64,000 nucleotides of DNA from Halalkalicoccus paucihalophilus (GTDB taxonomy: Archaea; Halobacteriota; Halobacteria; Halobacteriales; Halalkalicoccaceae): assembly GCF_001593955.1 (NCBI RefSeq), contig NZ_LTAZ01000005.1:272001-336000 (forward strand), given 5' to 3'. The number at the start of each line of letters is the position of its first letter. Positions within the stretch are counted from its first letter, which is position 1. A program made the translations under genes and the position numbers. A model generated the notes under the pieces. The model worked only from the letters and a program-made list of their open reading frames with translations, was not told where the DNA came from and searched no databases. Shown piece after piece: positions 52,286 through 60,968 of the stretch.

Positions 52286-53979
52286 GAGTCGGACAATAGG
52301 TTCGTGACGTCGACCCTTGTAGTTGTGGTCAGTGCGTGTGTCGCGAGGTCGCGTGCGCGCTCGTCCTCGACCCCGCTGACGTTTCCTTTGACCGCGGGGA
52401 TCGTGACCGCGCTCATGCTGAGTTCGTCGAGCCCCAGTCCGACCAGCAGTTCGGTCAGATCGGGGTCACCGGCCATCTCGCCGCACATCCCGATCCACGC
52501 GTCGTTGTCGTGTGCGGCCTCGACGCTCCGGGCGATCGCCCGCAACATGGGCGGGTGAAGCGGGTCGTGGAGGTCGGCAACCCGCTCGTTTTCGCGCGCG
52601 GCGGCCATGACGTACTGGGCGAGGTCGTTCGTCCCGATGCTGAGGAAGTCGACGCGGGAGGCGAGTTCATCCGCCATGAAGACCGCCCCCGGCGTCTCGA
52701 TCATGACCCCGAGTTCCGGCATCGCGTACTCCAGTCCCTCCGATGCCAGCGAGTCGGCGACGGCCTCGACCCGTGAGAGGGCAGCCTCGAGTTCCTCGAC
52801 GGTCGAGACAAGCGGGAACATCACGGCCAGATCGCCACCCTCTGCCGCGCCGGCCCGGAGCAGTGCCCGGAGTTGGGTCTCGAAGAGCCCTTCGTCCGAA
52901 CTCAGCGAGCGGCGGATCCCCCGCTCGCCGAGGAAGGGGTTCTCCTCGTCGGGCAGGTCGAGATACGGGATCCGCTTGTCGCCGCCGATGTCAAGCGTGC
53001 GGACCACGACCCGCCCCTCCGGGAAGGCTTCGAGCGCCTCGACGTACCGCTCGTACTGTTCTGCCTCCGCGGGCGGTTCCTCACGGTCGAGAAAGAGGAA
53101 CTCCGTCCGGTAGAGCCCGATCCCGTCAGCGCCCTGCGAGACGGCCCCCTCCAGATCGGCGGCTCGGCCGACGTTCGCGGCGACCTCGACCTCCCGGCCG
53201 TCGACCGTCGCGACCCGCCCGTCGAGCACCTCGTCGGCGGTGGCGGTACGGGCCGCGGCGACCCGCTCGTCGGTCGGGTCGGCGACGACGATACCCTCGT
53301 CGCCGTCGACGACGATTCGCTCGTCTTCCTCGATCGATTCGAGGTCCGATCCGACCCCGAGGACCGCCGGGATGGCGAGCGAACGCGCGAAGATGGCGGC
53401 GTGGGAGGTCCGACCTCCCGTACTGGTCGCGAAGCCGGCCACGCGCTCGGGGTCGAGCTGGGCGGTGTCGCTGGGCGTGAGCCGTTCGGCCAGCAGGATC
53501 GATCCCTCGGGGAGCTCGGCGAGATCGACCCGCTCGCCGCCGACGAGCAGGCGGACGAGCCGGTCGCGCACGTCCCGCAGGTCGTCGGCGCGCTCGGCCA
53601 TCTGTCCGTCCATCCCCTCGAACTGCGTGATGGGGTCCGCGAAGGCCTCCCGAACGGCACTCGCTGCCGGAGTCCCCCCCTCGATGGCCTCAGTGACTCC
53701 CTCCTCGATCTGGGGATCGTCGAGGAACTGGCGGTGGGCGTCGAAGACCGCCGCCTCCTCCTCGCCGACGCGCTCTGCAGTGCGCTCTCGCTCGGCCTCG
53801 AGCTCCTCGCGGGCCCGCTCGCGGGCGGTCTCGAAGCGCTCGCGCTCGGCCTCGCGGTCCGATTCCGGAACCGGTTCCTCGGAGTCGTCCTCGCTCGTCG
53901 CGCCCGGCCGGTACCAGACGACGCTTCCGGCGCCGGTGCGGGGGGTCGCACCGATTCCCTCGATAACGCGCTCGCTCAT
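52282..53979 (-). CDS. ptsI: PTS phosphoenolpyruvate-protein phosphotransferase (Enzyme I)
   Basis: This 565-aa protein takes phosphate from PEP on His193 (STGGRTSHAAIFARSLAIPA) and donates it to HPr. An N-terminal HPr-binding helical domain (ERFETARERAREELEAERER) is followed by a PEP-binding TIM barrel with GLYRTEFLFLDR, IGTNDLAQYVMAAARENERV and GMCGEMAGDP. The true start at 53979 overlaps the ptsH stop (ATGA). The frame back to 54309 is antisense noise of ptsH. Confidence 0.95.
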   Translation of the reverse strand: MSERVIEGIGATPRTGAGSVVWYRPGATSEDDSEEPVPESDREAERERFETARERAREELEAERERTAERVGEEEAAVFDAHRQFLDDPQIEEGVTEAIEGGTPAASAVREAFADPITQFEGMDGQMAERADDLRDVRDRLVRLLVGGERVDLAELPEGSILLAERLTPSDTAQLDPERVAGFATSTGGRTSHAAIFARSLAIPAVLGVGSDLESIEEDERIVVDGDEGIVVADPTDERVAAARTATADEVLDGRVATVDGREVEVAANVGRAADLEGAVSQGADGIGLYRTEFLFLDREEPPAEAEQYERYVEALEAFPEGRVVVRTLDIGGDKRIPYLDLPDEENPFLGERGIRRSLSSDEGLFETQLRALLRAGAAEGGDLAVMFPLVSTVEELEAALSRVEAVADSLASEGLEYAMPELGVMIETPGAVFMADELASRVDFLSIGTNDLAQYVMAAARENERVADLHDPLHPPMLRAIARSVEAAHDNDAWIGMCGEMAGDPDLTELLVGLGLDELSMSAVTIPAVKGNVSGVEDERARDLATHALTTTTRVDVTNLLSDS

Positions 53980-54263
53980 GACTTGCCTTCGGGCGTCGAG
54001 AGCACCCTCTCGAGGGCGTCGAGCGCCTCCTCGGCGTCCTCGCCCTCGGCAACGATCCGGAGGTGCTCGCCCTGTTTGACCCCGAGGCTCGTCACCGCGA
54101 TCATGCTGCCCGCGTCGATGAGGTCCTCGTCCCCGTCCTCGGCGCTCCCGATCTTCACCGTCGCGTCGTGGTCGTTGGCCGTCTCGACGAACTTCGCGGC
54201 GGGGCGGGCGTGCAGTCCTGCTTCGGGAACGATCTCGACGGTCCGCTCGTGGGGTTCGCTCAT
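53976..54263 (-). CDS. ptsH: PTS phosphocarrier protein HPr
   Basis: This 95-aa protein has GLHARPAAKFVETA with the phosphorylatable His18. No regulatory Ser46-type Firmicutes site is evident. It accepts phosphate from EI and passes it to EIIA. The start is now separated from ptfA by 106 nt because of an inserted repeat (54255-54379). The ATGA sequence that would overlap a ptfA stop is duplicated at both ends. Confidence 0.93.
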   Translation of the reverse strand: MSEPHERTVEIVPEAGLHARPAAKFVETANDHDATVKIGSAEDGDEDLIDAGSMIAVTSLGVKQGEHLRIVAEGEDAEEALDALERVLSTPEGKS

Positions 54264-54379
54264 GCGACCACCCCCAGAGCGATGCTCTGGTGTACTCGCA
54301 TTCGCTCACTTCGTTCGCTCACGGGCGATACCCGTTCGCGTTTTCGAGGCTCAAAGCGCCTCGCTTCGCTCATGCGACC
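54255..54379. repeat. 110-bp hairpin-rich insertion flanked by 15-bp direct repeats
   Basis: TTCGCTCATGCGACC occurs at 54255-54269 and 54365-54379. The intervening DNA holds CCAGAGC-GAT-GCTCTGG (54274-54290), a TTCGCTCA repeat pair near 54300-54322, and CGAGGC...GCCTCG (about 54345-54363). The outer copies coincide with the ptsH start and ptfA stop. This suggests insertion into, and duplication of, an ancestral ptfA/ptsH ATGA junction. Confidence 0.6.
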
Positions 54380-54846
54380 GCCTCCTGAAGGACCGACTGG
54401 ACGTCCGCGGGCGTTTCGGCGGCGTAGAGACCGTCACGGACCTCCTCGTGCATCAGCGCCCGCGAGAGCGCGCTCAGGATCTCGAGGTGGTCCTCGCCGC
54501 CGGAGGCGGGAACGAGGATCAGGAAGAGCAACTTCGCGGGTTCGTCGTCCATCGAACCGAAGTCGACGCCGGCCGACGAACGCGTAAAGGCCAGCGACGG
54601 CCGCTCGACGGCGTCGGTCTGGGCGTGGGGGATCCCGATCCCCATCCCGACGCCGGTCGTCGTCTGTTCCTCGCGGGCCAACAGCGCCTCGAGGGCCCGC
54701 TCGCGATCGATCACGCGTCCTGTCGTGACGATCAGATCGAGCAGGTGTTCGATGCAGGCGTCCTTTGTCGTGGGTGGTTCTTCGAGCGAGATCTGCTCCT
54801 CTGGGAGCAACTCGTCAATGTCCTCTTTGGTGATGGTCGAACTCAT
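54370..54846 (-). CDS. ptfA: fructose-specific PTS EIIA component
   Basis: This 158-aa protein has His74 in GMGIGIPHAQTDAVERP, the phosphorylated His of the mannitol/fructose EIIA family. FLILVPASGGEDHLEILSAL and RALMHEEVRDGL complete the fold. It carries phosphate from HPr to EIIB. It starts 7 nt after the ptfC stop. The downstream spacing to ptsH is enlarged by the insertion. Confidence 0.93.
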   Translation of the reverse strand: MSSTITKEDIDELLPEEQISLEEPPTTKDACIEHLLDLIVTTGRVIDRERALEALLAREEQTTTGVGMGIGIPHAQTDAVERPSLAFTRSSAGVDFGSMDDEPAKLLFLILVPASGGEDHLEILSALSRALMHEEVRDGLYAAETPADVQSVLQEAVA

Positions 54847-54853
54847 GGTCGTG

Positions 54854-56005
54854 TTAGTCGCTCGTCTGTGTTACCGTTTGTGTCTCGGTCGACCCGACGG
54901 TCTTCTCAAAGTCGTCCTTCAACAGCGTGGCGATCGTGGCGGTAACGATCGTTCCGAGGAGGATACAGCCCAGGAACAACAACACGCTACTGGAGAGGAA
55001 GACGACGAAGATCCCGCCGTGAGGGGCGGGCATCGTCACGCCCAGCGAGAGCGCGGCGGCCCCGGCGACGGCGCTGCCCGCGACCGCGCTCGGGATCACG
55101 CGAAGCGGATCGGCCGCGGCGTAGGGGATCGCCCCCTCGGTGATGAAGGCCAGTCCGAGCGGGACGGCGGCCTTCGCGTTCTCGTACATCTCGGCGGGGT
55201 ACTTCTGCGGGGCGATGAAATTCGAGAGCGCCAGCCCCAGCGGCGGGGTCATGCCCGCGATCATCACCGCCGCCATCGGCCCGTAGATCTGATCGGCGAC
55301 CAGCACCGTCCCGAAGACGTACGCGACCTTGTTGATCGGCCCGCCCATGTCGGTGGCCATCATCGCCCCGAGGATCGCACCGAGTAACAGCGCGTTCGCA
55401 CCCTCCAGTCCCGAGAGGAACGCCGTCAGCGCGCTGTCGACGAGCGCGATCGGAACCCCGAGGCCGACGATGACGACCGGCGCGAGCACCAGCGTCGTCA
55501 CGACGGGGATGATCAACACCGGCATCATCGGCTCGATGAAGCCGGGCACGTCCAGTCCCTTCAGCCAGCGCGCGACGAAGCCCGCGAGCAACCCGGCGAC
55601 GATCGCGCCCAGAAAGCCCGCGACCGCACCCTGTGCATCGAAGCCGACGAGCTGGCCGGCGGCGGCGATGATCGGCTCCTGCTGGACGGCGTACGAGAGG
55701 ACGAACCCCGGCGCGAGACCGGGCCGATCCGCCATCGCGTAGGCGATATACCCCCCCAGTACAGGGATCATGAGCGTCAGCCCGAGCGATCCGATCTGTG
55801 CGAAGAACCAGCCGATCGTCCCCGTCTGTTCGAACACCTGTTCGGTGTCCCCGAGTGCGAACCCGATCGCGAGGAAGATCCCGCCGATCGTCACGAACGG
55901 GATCATGAACGACACCCCCGTCATGAGGTGCTCCTTGACGGAGGTGAGGTGCGTTCGAGCGCCCTCCTCCAGCGTCGCGTTATCGATTCCCATATTCATC
56001 ACCAT
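54854..56005 (-). CDS. ptfC: fructose-specific PTS EIIC permease
   Basis: This 383-aa protein has about 10 membrane helices: MTGVSFMIPFVTIGGIFLAI, GGYIAYAMADRPGLAPGF and the family block AMMATDMGGPINKVAYVFGT. FITEGAIPYAAADPLRVIPS and MPAPHGGIFVVF, characteristic of fructose EIIC, also appear. EIIC here is a separate polypeptide rather than an EIIBC fusion. In-frame ATGs at 55999 and 55993 are alternative starts. A TATATTG box near 56058-56064 implies a short leader. Confidence 0.93.
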   Translation of the reverse strand: MVMNMGIDNATLEEGARTHLTSVKEHLMTGVSFMIPFVTIGGIFLAIGFALGDTEQVFEQTGTIGWFFAQIGSLGLTLMIPVLGGYIAYAMADRPGLAPGFVLSYAVQQEPIIAAAGQLVGFDAQGAVAGFLGAIVAGLLAGFVARWLKGLDVPGFIEPMMPVLIIPVVTTLVLAPVVIVGLGVPIALVDSALTAFLSGLEGANALLLGAILGAMMATDMGGPINKVAYVFGTVLVADQIYGPMAAVMIAGMTPPLGLALSNFIAPQKYPAEMYENAKAAVPLGLAFITEGAIPYAAADPLRVIPSAVAGSAVAGAAALSLGVTMPAPHGGIFVVFLSSSVLLFLGCILLGTIVTATIATLLKDDFEKTVGSTETQTVTQTSD

Positions 56006-56116
56006 CGTTCATCGTAGTGTTCAAAAGCGTTTTCGAATACGATTGTTTCTGAGTTTCAATATAGGATTTAACTGCGGACGCGCAGACAGTCGCGACGGAA
56101 GCGACACCGGGGGCGG

Positions 56117-57025
56117 TCAGTAGGTCGTGACGGATCGGTCGTCGATCTCCGAGGGGATCCCCTCGAACGACGGGACGCCGGTTCCCGAGACGCCGACCAC
56201 CCGCGCGGCGACCGCGACGCCGGTACGGAGGGACGCCTCTTCGGAGCCGCCGCGGGCGCGCTCGGAGAGGAGGCCCGCCAAGAGCGCGTCCCCGGCACCG
56301 ACGGTGTCGGCCACCTCGACGTCGCGCGCCGGGAGGTGGAGACTGCGTTCCTCGGTCACCAGGATCGCGCCGTCCGCACCGAGGGAGGCGACGACGCGGT
56401 CGAACCCCCGCTCCAGGAGGGTGCGGGCGGCTGAGACGCACTCCTCGACGGTCGTCGTCGCTTCGCCCGTCGCCGCCGCGAGTTCCGTTCGGTTGGGCTT
56501 ACAGAGGGCGTACTCGGCGTCGAGGGCCGACAGGAGCGAACCGTCGACGTCCACGACGGTCTCCCACGGACCCGCCCGCGCGACGGCGTCGATCGCTTCC
56601 GCATCGAGGCCCAGCGGGAGGCTCCCCGCGACGACGACCGTCTCCGGGCGGTACGAGCGGATCGTTTCGACGACGGTCTCGACGGCGTCCTCGCCGACGG
56701 TCGGGCCGTTCTGGTTGATCTTGTACTCGGCCTCGGGTGTGAGGATCGTCGTGTTGAGTCGGGTCTCGCCGTCGATCTCGACGAAGTCGTTCGGGATCTC
56801 TCGTTCTCCGAGTTCGGTCGTCAGAAACTTGCCGAGGAACCCGCCGACGTAGCCCGTCGCGACCGTCTCGGTGTCGAGTCCGACGAGGTACTTCGAGACG
56901 TTGATCCCCTTCCCGCCGGGATCGAACGTCGCCGTGTCCGTTCGGGCCACGGCGGCGGGGGCGAGCGCCTCGTCGAGTTCGAGGGTGTGATCGACGGCCG
57001 GGTTGAGTGTGACTGTCAGAATCAT
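56117..57025 (-). CDS. pfkB: 1-phosphofructokinase (PfkB family)
   Basis: This 302-aa ribokinase-fold kinase has MILTVTLNPAVDHTLELDE, DPGGKGINVSKYL (substrate loop), and the signature DTVGAGDALLAGLL near 248-261. It phosphorylates fructose-1-P produced by the PTS to fructose-1,6-bisphosphate. It precedes ptfC by 111 nt on the same strand and is divergent from glpR. The N-terminus is standard for LacC/FruK-type enzymes. Confidence 0.93.
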   Translation of the reverse strand: MILTVTLNPAVDHTLELDEALAPAAVARTDTATFDPGGKGINVSKYLVGLDTETVATGYVGGFLGKFLTTELGEREIPNDFVEIDGETRLNTTILTPEAEYKINQNGPTVGEDAVETVVETIRSYRPETVVVAGSLPLGLDAEAIDAVARAGPWETVVDVDGSLLSALDAEYALCKPNRTELAAATGEATTTVEECVSAARTLLERGFDRVVASLGADGAILVTEERSLHLPARDVEVADTVGAGDALLAGLLSERARGGSEEASLRTGVAVAARVVGVSGTGVPSFEGIPSEIDDRSVTTY

Positions 57026-57201
57026 GGCTGGTTTCGTCGGGAACGCTGCCCACCGGCGACTTCGGTTGGAGCGCTCCGTGGCAGCATCGATCGTATCTGT
57101 GCACGAGTATCAACTAAACGGTTGTTGATATGATTATTTCTTAGTTCTATTATAGAAATCATTCGAAAACAGTTATCACCTCTGCTCGTCGAGATACCGA
57201 T
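57026..57201. promoter_or_regulatory. divergent pfkB/glpR control region
   Basis: The region is AT-rich (TGATTATTTCTTAG and TATTATAGAAATCATTCG). ATTCGAAAAC at 57160-57169 just precedes the AGTTATCACC box of glpR (about 27 nt upstream of its ATG). The same ATTCGAAAAC occurs upstream of ptfC (minus strand, 56029-56038). It is a candidate GlpR site controlling both directions. Confidence 0.45.
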
Positions 57202-57972
57202 ATGCTGCCCGCAGCCCGTCAGCGCCGAATAGTGGACGTCGTCTCCGAGCGGGGGGAGTGCTCGGTCGAGGAGCTCGCAGAGGAGATGGGCTGTTCGAAG
57301 GCGACCATCCGTCGGGACCTCCGAACGCTGGCGGACAAACGGATGATCGAGCGCTCCCACGGCGGGGCCGTCCCCGCGAGTGCGATCGGCCGGGAGGCGA
57401 CGTACGGGCAAAAGGAGGTACAGCACCTCGACGCCAAGGAGGCGATCGCGGAGGCCGCCGTTGAGGAGATACGGGAGAACCAGGTGGTCTTCTTCGATTC
57501 GGGATCGACGACGATGGAAGTCATCAAGCGGGCCCCGACCGACGAGCCGTTCGTCGCGGTCACGAACTCCCCGCTTCTGGCCCTCGAGATCGGAAAAGAG
57601 GACGTCGAGGTGAAGCTCACCGGTGGCTCGTTGCGACGCCCGACGCGCGCGCTCGTCGGGCCGAGCGCCGAGCGGTTCATGGACCGGACGACGTTCGACC
57701 TCCTGTTTCTGGGGACGAACGCCATCGACGTCTCGGGCGGACTGATGACGCCCAACGAGGACGAGGCGCGACTCAAGGAGCTGATGATCGAGAACTCACA
57801 GCGGACCGTACTGGTCGCGGACGGCTCGAAGCTCGACGAGCGGAGTTTCATCCGGTTCGCCCGACTCGAGGACGTCGACGCGTTCTACACCGACGTGAGG
57901 GTTCCAAACGACGCCCGCGAGGCGTTCGAGTCGGCGGGCGTCGAACTGACCGACGGGCTGGACGGGTACTAG
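57202..57972 (+). CDS. glpR: DeoR/GlpR-type sugar-phosphate-responsive repressor
   Basis: This 256-aa protein has an N-terminal DeoR winged helix (MLPAARQRRIVDVVSERGEC, VEELAEEMGCSKATIRRDLR, RSHGGAVP). A sugar-phosphate-binding C-terminal domain follows with FFDSGSTTMEVIK, VTNSPLLAL, LTGGSLRRPTRALVGP, GTNAIDVSGGLMTPN and VADGSKL. In Haloferax the homologue represses fructose and glucose phosphotransfer genes; the same gene order supports that role. Autoregulation is likely from the shared element overlapping its promoter. The stop overlaps the convergent DUF59 gene by 4 nt. Confidence 0.92.
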   Translation: MLPAARQRRIVDVVSERGECSVEELAEEMGCSKATIRRDLRTLADKRMIERSHGGAVPASAIGREATYGQKEVQHLDAKEAIAEAAVEEIRENQVVFFDSGSTTMEVIKRAPTDEPFVAVTNSPLLALEIGKEDVEVKLTGGSLRRPTRALVGPSAERFMDRTTFDLLFLGTNAIDVSGGLMTPNEDEARLKELMIENSQRTVLVADGSKLDERSFIRFARLEDVDAFYTDVRVPNDAREAFESAGVELTDGLDGY

Positions 57973-58709
57973 GTCACGGTCGGGCCGCCGATACGGGCAT
58001 CGCCGAGGTTCTCGCAGATGTGGCCCTGACTGCCCATGTTCGTCGTGGCGAGTCGGCCCCGCTTGTGGACCGTCTCGAACGCCTCGGGCGGGATCGTCTC
58101 GCCTTCCGGCGTGAGGAACAGCCGGTCGGTCGAATCGCAGACGAGACCGGTGGCCTTCTCGAGGTAGCGTTCGATCGGCGCGGCGTCGACGCAGACCCGG
58201 AGGGTATCGTCGACCCGGATCGTCGCCCGGTCGTCGCCCGTCTCGACGTCGCCACGAACCAGTTCGACGATCTGGTCAGGGGTCAGCCCGCCCTCGAGAA
58301 GGGCTGAGACGGCCCGGTATTGGCGGGCAACACGCGCCTTCTCGTCGAGTTCCCGGCGGACGGACTCGATGTCGCCGTCGGCGTCCTCGAAGGCGCTCCC
58401 GAACGGCTCGCGGGCGTTCACTCCCTCGTTGATCTCGCGTGCGTGCATGTGGTCCCGGAGCCTGACGGTCGCCGTCGAGATCGCGGGATGGGCGGCCAGG
58501 GCGTCGCGGGCGTCGACCATCATCATCCACGCGAACGCGGGTGAGCACCACGCCGTCGGCAGCGTGAACGCGACCTCGACCGACCCGCCGTCGATCTCGA
58601 TCCCTTCGATGTACTCGAGTTCGACGACCGAGCGGTCGAGTTCGGGGTCGGTGACGCTCTCCAGACGCTTTCTAATCGACTCGGGGCTGATTCGGTGGGT
58701 TTCGCTCAT
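57969..58709 (-). CDS. DUF59/MIP18-domain protein (Fe-S assembly or PaaD-like) with extension
   Basis: This 246-aa protein has an N-terminal DUF59 domain: ESVTDPELDRSVVELEYIEG, then VEVAFTLPTAWCSPAFAWMM. The C-terminal half (about 110-246) carries LEGGLTPDQIVELVRGDVET and a helical region ending NMGSQGHICENLGDARIGGP. Such long DUF59 proteins accompany amidohydrolase and alcohol dehydrogenase genes in bacterial alkane/acetone monooxygenase operons, where they may help iron-site maturation. It starts 3 nt after the amidohydrolase stop, so it is co-transcribed with that gene. Confidence 0.78.
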   Translation of the reverse strand: MSETHRISPESIRKRLESVTDPELDRSVVELEYIEGIEIDGGSVEVAFTLPTAWCSPAFAWMMMVDARDALAAHPAISTATVRLRDHMHAREINEGVNAREPFGSAFEDADGDIESVRRELDEKARVARQYRAVSALLEGGLTPDQIVELVRGDVETGDDRATIRVDDTLRVCVDAAPIERYLEKATGLVCDSTDRLFLTPEGETIPPEAFETVHKRGRLATTNMGSQGHICENLGDARIGGPTVT

Positions 58710-58712
58710 GGA

Positions 58713-59771
58713 TCAGTCGTCCGCCGGGGTGCTCTCGCCGTACTGCTCCGCGAGTCCGAACTCCTCGCTGACGCCGTCGTCACGGAGGATCTCCTTCTGG
58801 CGCTCGATGTCGATGTCGTAGAGCTCGGCGGCGTTCTCGCCCATGATCTTCTTCTTGACCTCGAGATCGAGTTCGACGCCGTACTCCTCGCGCTGTTCGG
58901 GCGTCATCTCGGCTTCCATCACCGCCTCGATGAGCCACTCGGGCTCCCAGAGGGCGTAGTCGCTCCCGAAGAGGATCCGGTCCTCCCCGAGCCAGTAGAG
59001 CAGTTCGCCCATGACCTCGCCGAACTTTCTGGGTCTGCTTTCGGCCAGCGGTGCGGCGACCGCGAGTCCCCCGTAGACGTTCGGTTCCTGTGCGGCGATC
59101 CAGCAGAAGTCGTCGAGGCGGGGCAGACCGACGTGTTCGACGACGAAGTTGAGTTCGGGGAAGGAGGTGGCCGCGTCGTCGATATCGGCCACGTCGAAGG
59201 CGTCGCGGTTCAGCGGTCTGATGGTCGGGCCCTTATGGGCGTGAACGTTCTTGATCCCCAGTTCGACACACTTCTCGAGATACTCGAAGCTTTCATCCGA
59301 ATCGAGTCGCCACCCCTTCGAGTCGCCGCGCCACTCGGCGGTGTAGACCTTCACGCCCCGGACGTCGAACTTCTCGGCCTGACGTTCGAGTTCCATTAGA
59401 CCGGCCTCGCCCTCACGCGGGTCGAACCGCCCGTTGACGATGAACCGGCTCGGGTGTTCGTCGGCCAGCTCCGCACACCGGTCGATCGTGTTGAACCCCT
59501 CCGTGTAGAACTCGTTGAGATACGTGGGTTGGAGGATCCCCATGTCGGCGTGTCCGTCGCCGAACATATCGTTGATCATCCGCTCTTCGTCGTACTTGCG
59601 GTACTCCTCCAAGCTCCACTGGCGTTCCTCGGGGGTGAAGCCGGTGTGGTAGTCGTAGAAACAGCGGATGAACTGCTCGCCGCCCTCGTGTTTGATGTTG
59701 TCCTTGCTCGCGTCCCACCAGTGAACGTGCCCGTCGATGACGAACACGTCCTCTCCCTCGTACTGATACAT
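58713..59771 (-). CDS. amidohydrolase 2 family protein
   Basis: This 352-aa TIM-barrel protein has the metal motif DGHVHWWDAS near 14-23, GVKVYTAEWRGDSKGW, NVHAHKGPTIRPLN, NFVVEHVGLPRLDD and LFGSDYALWEPEW (terminal Asp). The family includes decarboxylases and hydrolases. Relatives are genetic partners of propane/acetone monooxygenases. A TTATAATTATAATGG box lies about 25 nt upstream, so the ATG at 59771 is leaderless and the longer frame to 60032 is rejected. Confidence 0.87.
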   Translation of the reverse strand: MYQYEGEDVFVIDGHVHWWDASKDNIKHEGGEQFIRCFYDYHTGFTPEERQWSLEEYRKYDEERMINDMFGDGHADMGILQPTYLNEFYTEGFNTIDRCAELADEHPSRFIVNGRFDPREGEAGLMELERQAEKFDVRGVKVYTAEWRGDSKGWRLDSDESFEYLEKCVELGIKNVHAHKGPTIRPLNRDAFDVADIDDAATSFPELNFVVEHVGLPRLDDFCWIAAQEPNVYGGLAVAAPLAESRPRKFGEVMGELLYWLGEDRILFGSDYALWEPEWLIEAVMEAEMTPEQREEYGVELDLEVKKKIMGENAAELYDIDIERQKEILRDDGVSEEFGLAEQYGESTPADD

Positions 59772-59883
59772 TTCGTGAGGAACTAGGGATCCATTATAAT
59801 TATAATTTCGCACACCGGCGGTCCGTTCGGACTGCCTTGTACACAATCTTTTTAGCGGTATCACTCGAGTATCGAGCCGTATT

Positions 59884-60921
59884 ATGGACGCCGCGAGACT
59901 CCACGAGTACACCGAGGAGATGGACGAGGCGCTCTCGATCGACGAAGTAGAGCGGCCCGAGCCGAGTCGGTCGGACCACGTCGTCGTCGAGGTCGAGGGG
60001 GCCGGGTGGTGCCAGACGGACAACCACATCATCGAGGGGATGTGGACCGACTACGTCGAACAAGACCTCCCGATGACGCTGGGCCACGAGAACGCGGGCG
60101 AGGTGGTCGAGATCGGCGAGGAGGTCTCGACCGTGGAGGTCGGCGACAAGGTGCTCTGTCATCCGCTGATAACCTGCGGGGAGTGTCGGGCCTGTAGGCT
60201 CGGCGAGGACATGCACTGTGAGAACGGCCAGTTCCCCGGCCTGAACACCGACGGCGGGTTCGCCGAGTACCTGTTGACCTCCGAGCGCGCGACGATCAAA
60301 CTCGATTCCGTGGACCCGGTCGAGATCGCGCCACACGCAGACGCGGGTATCACGGCGTATCACGCGGTTAAGAAGGCGACCCCGCACCTCTTTCCGGGCA
60401 GCCACACGGTCGTGATCGGGATCGGCGGGCTCGGCCACATCGGCCTCCAAGCGGTGGACGCGATGAGCGCGACCACCACCATCGCCGTCGACCTCAAGGA
60501 GGAGGCGCTGTCGCTCGCGGATCGGCTGGGTGCGGACCACACGATCAACTCCGCGGAGGAGGACGTCGCCGAAGCCATCGAGGGGATCACCGACGGCGCA
60601 GGCGTAGAGCAGGTGCTCGACTTCGTCGGCGCAGACCAAACCACGGCCCTCGCGCCCGACATCGTCGCGCCGGGGGGCGACCACCACATCATCGGCTACG
60701 GCGGGCACATCCACGAGCCATCGCAGGCGCTGGTCAACGGCGAGTTCTCCTACGTCGGGAACATCGTCGGGAAGTACACCGAGCTCCAGGAACTCGTCGC
60801 ATTGGTCGAACAGGGCGAGATGCACCTCGAGACGTCCGAGTACTCGCTGGAGGAGATCAACGACGTGGCCGAGGCGCTCGAACACAACGAGATCGAGGGG
60901 CGGGCCGTCATCGTACCCTGA
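59884..60921 (+). CDS. zinc-dependent alcohol dehydrogenase (MDR family)
   Basis: This 345-aa protein has catalytic zinc ligands C43 (GWCQTD), H68/E69 (LGHENAGEVVE), and structural zinc Cys 98, 101, 104 and 112 (CGECRACRLGEDMHC). It also has the NAD loop VIGIGGLGHIGLQAV. It oxidises an alcohol with NAD(P)+. It is divergent from the amidohydrolase/DUF59 pair. The CTTTTTAGCGG box about 30 nt upstream sets a leaderless ATG. The context suggests secondary-alcohol or diol oxidation. Confidence 0.92.
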   Translation: MDAARLHEYTEEMDEALSIDEVERPEPSRSDHVVVEVEGAGWCQTDNHIIEGMWTDYVEQDLPMTLGHENAGEVVEIGEEVSTVEVGDKVLCHPLITCGECRACRLGEDMHCENGQFPGLNTDGGFAEYLLTSERATIKLDSVDPVEIAPHADAGITAYHAVKKATPHLFPGSHTVVIGIGGLGHIGLQAVDAMSATTTIAVDLKEEALSLADRLGADHTINSAEEDVAEAIEGITDGAGVEQVLDFVGADQTTALAPDIVAPGGDHHIIGYGGHIHEPSQALVNGEFSYVGNIVGKYTELQELVALVEQGEMHLETSEYSLEEINDVAEALEHNEIEGRAVIVP

Positions 60922-60968
60922 ACCGGTGTCGTCGAAACGGTGATACGAACCGCGGCCCACGATCCGGC

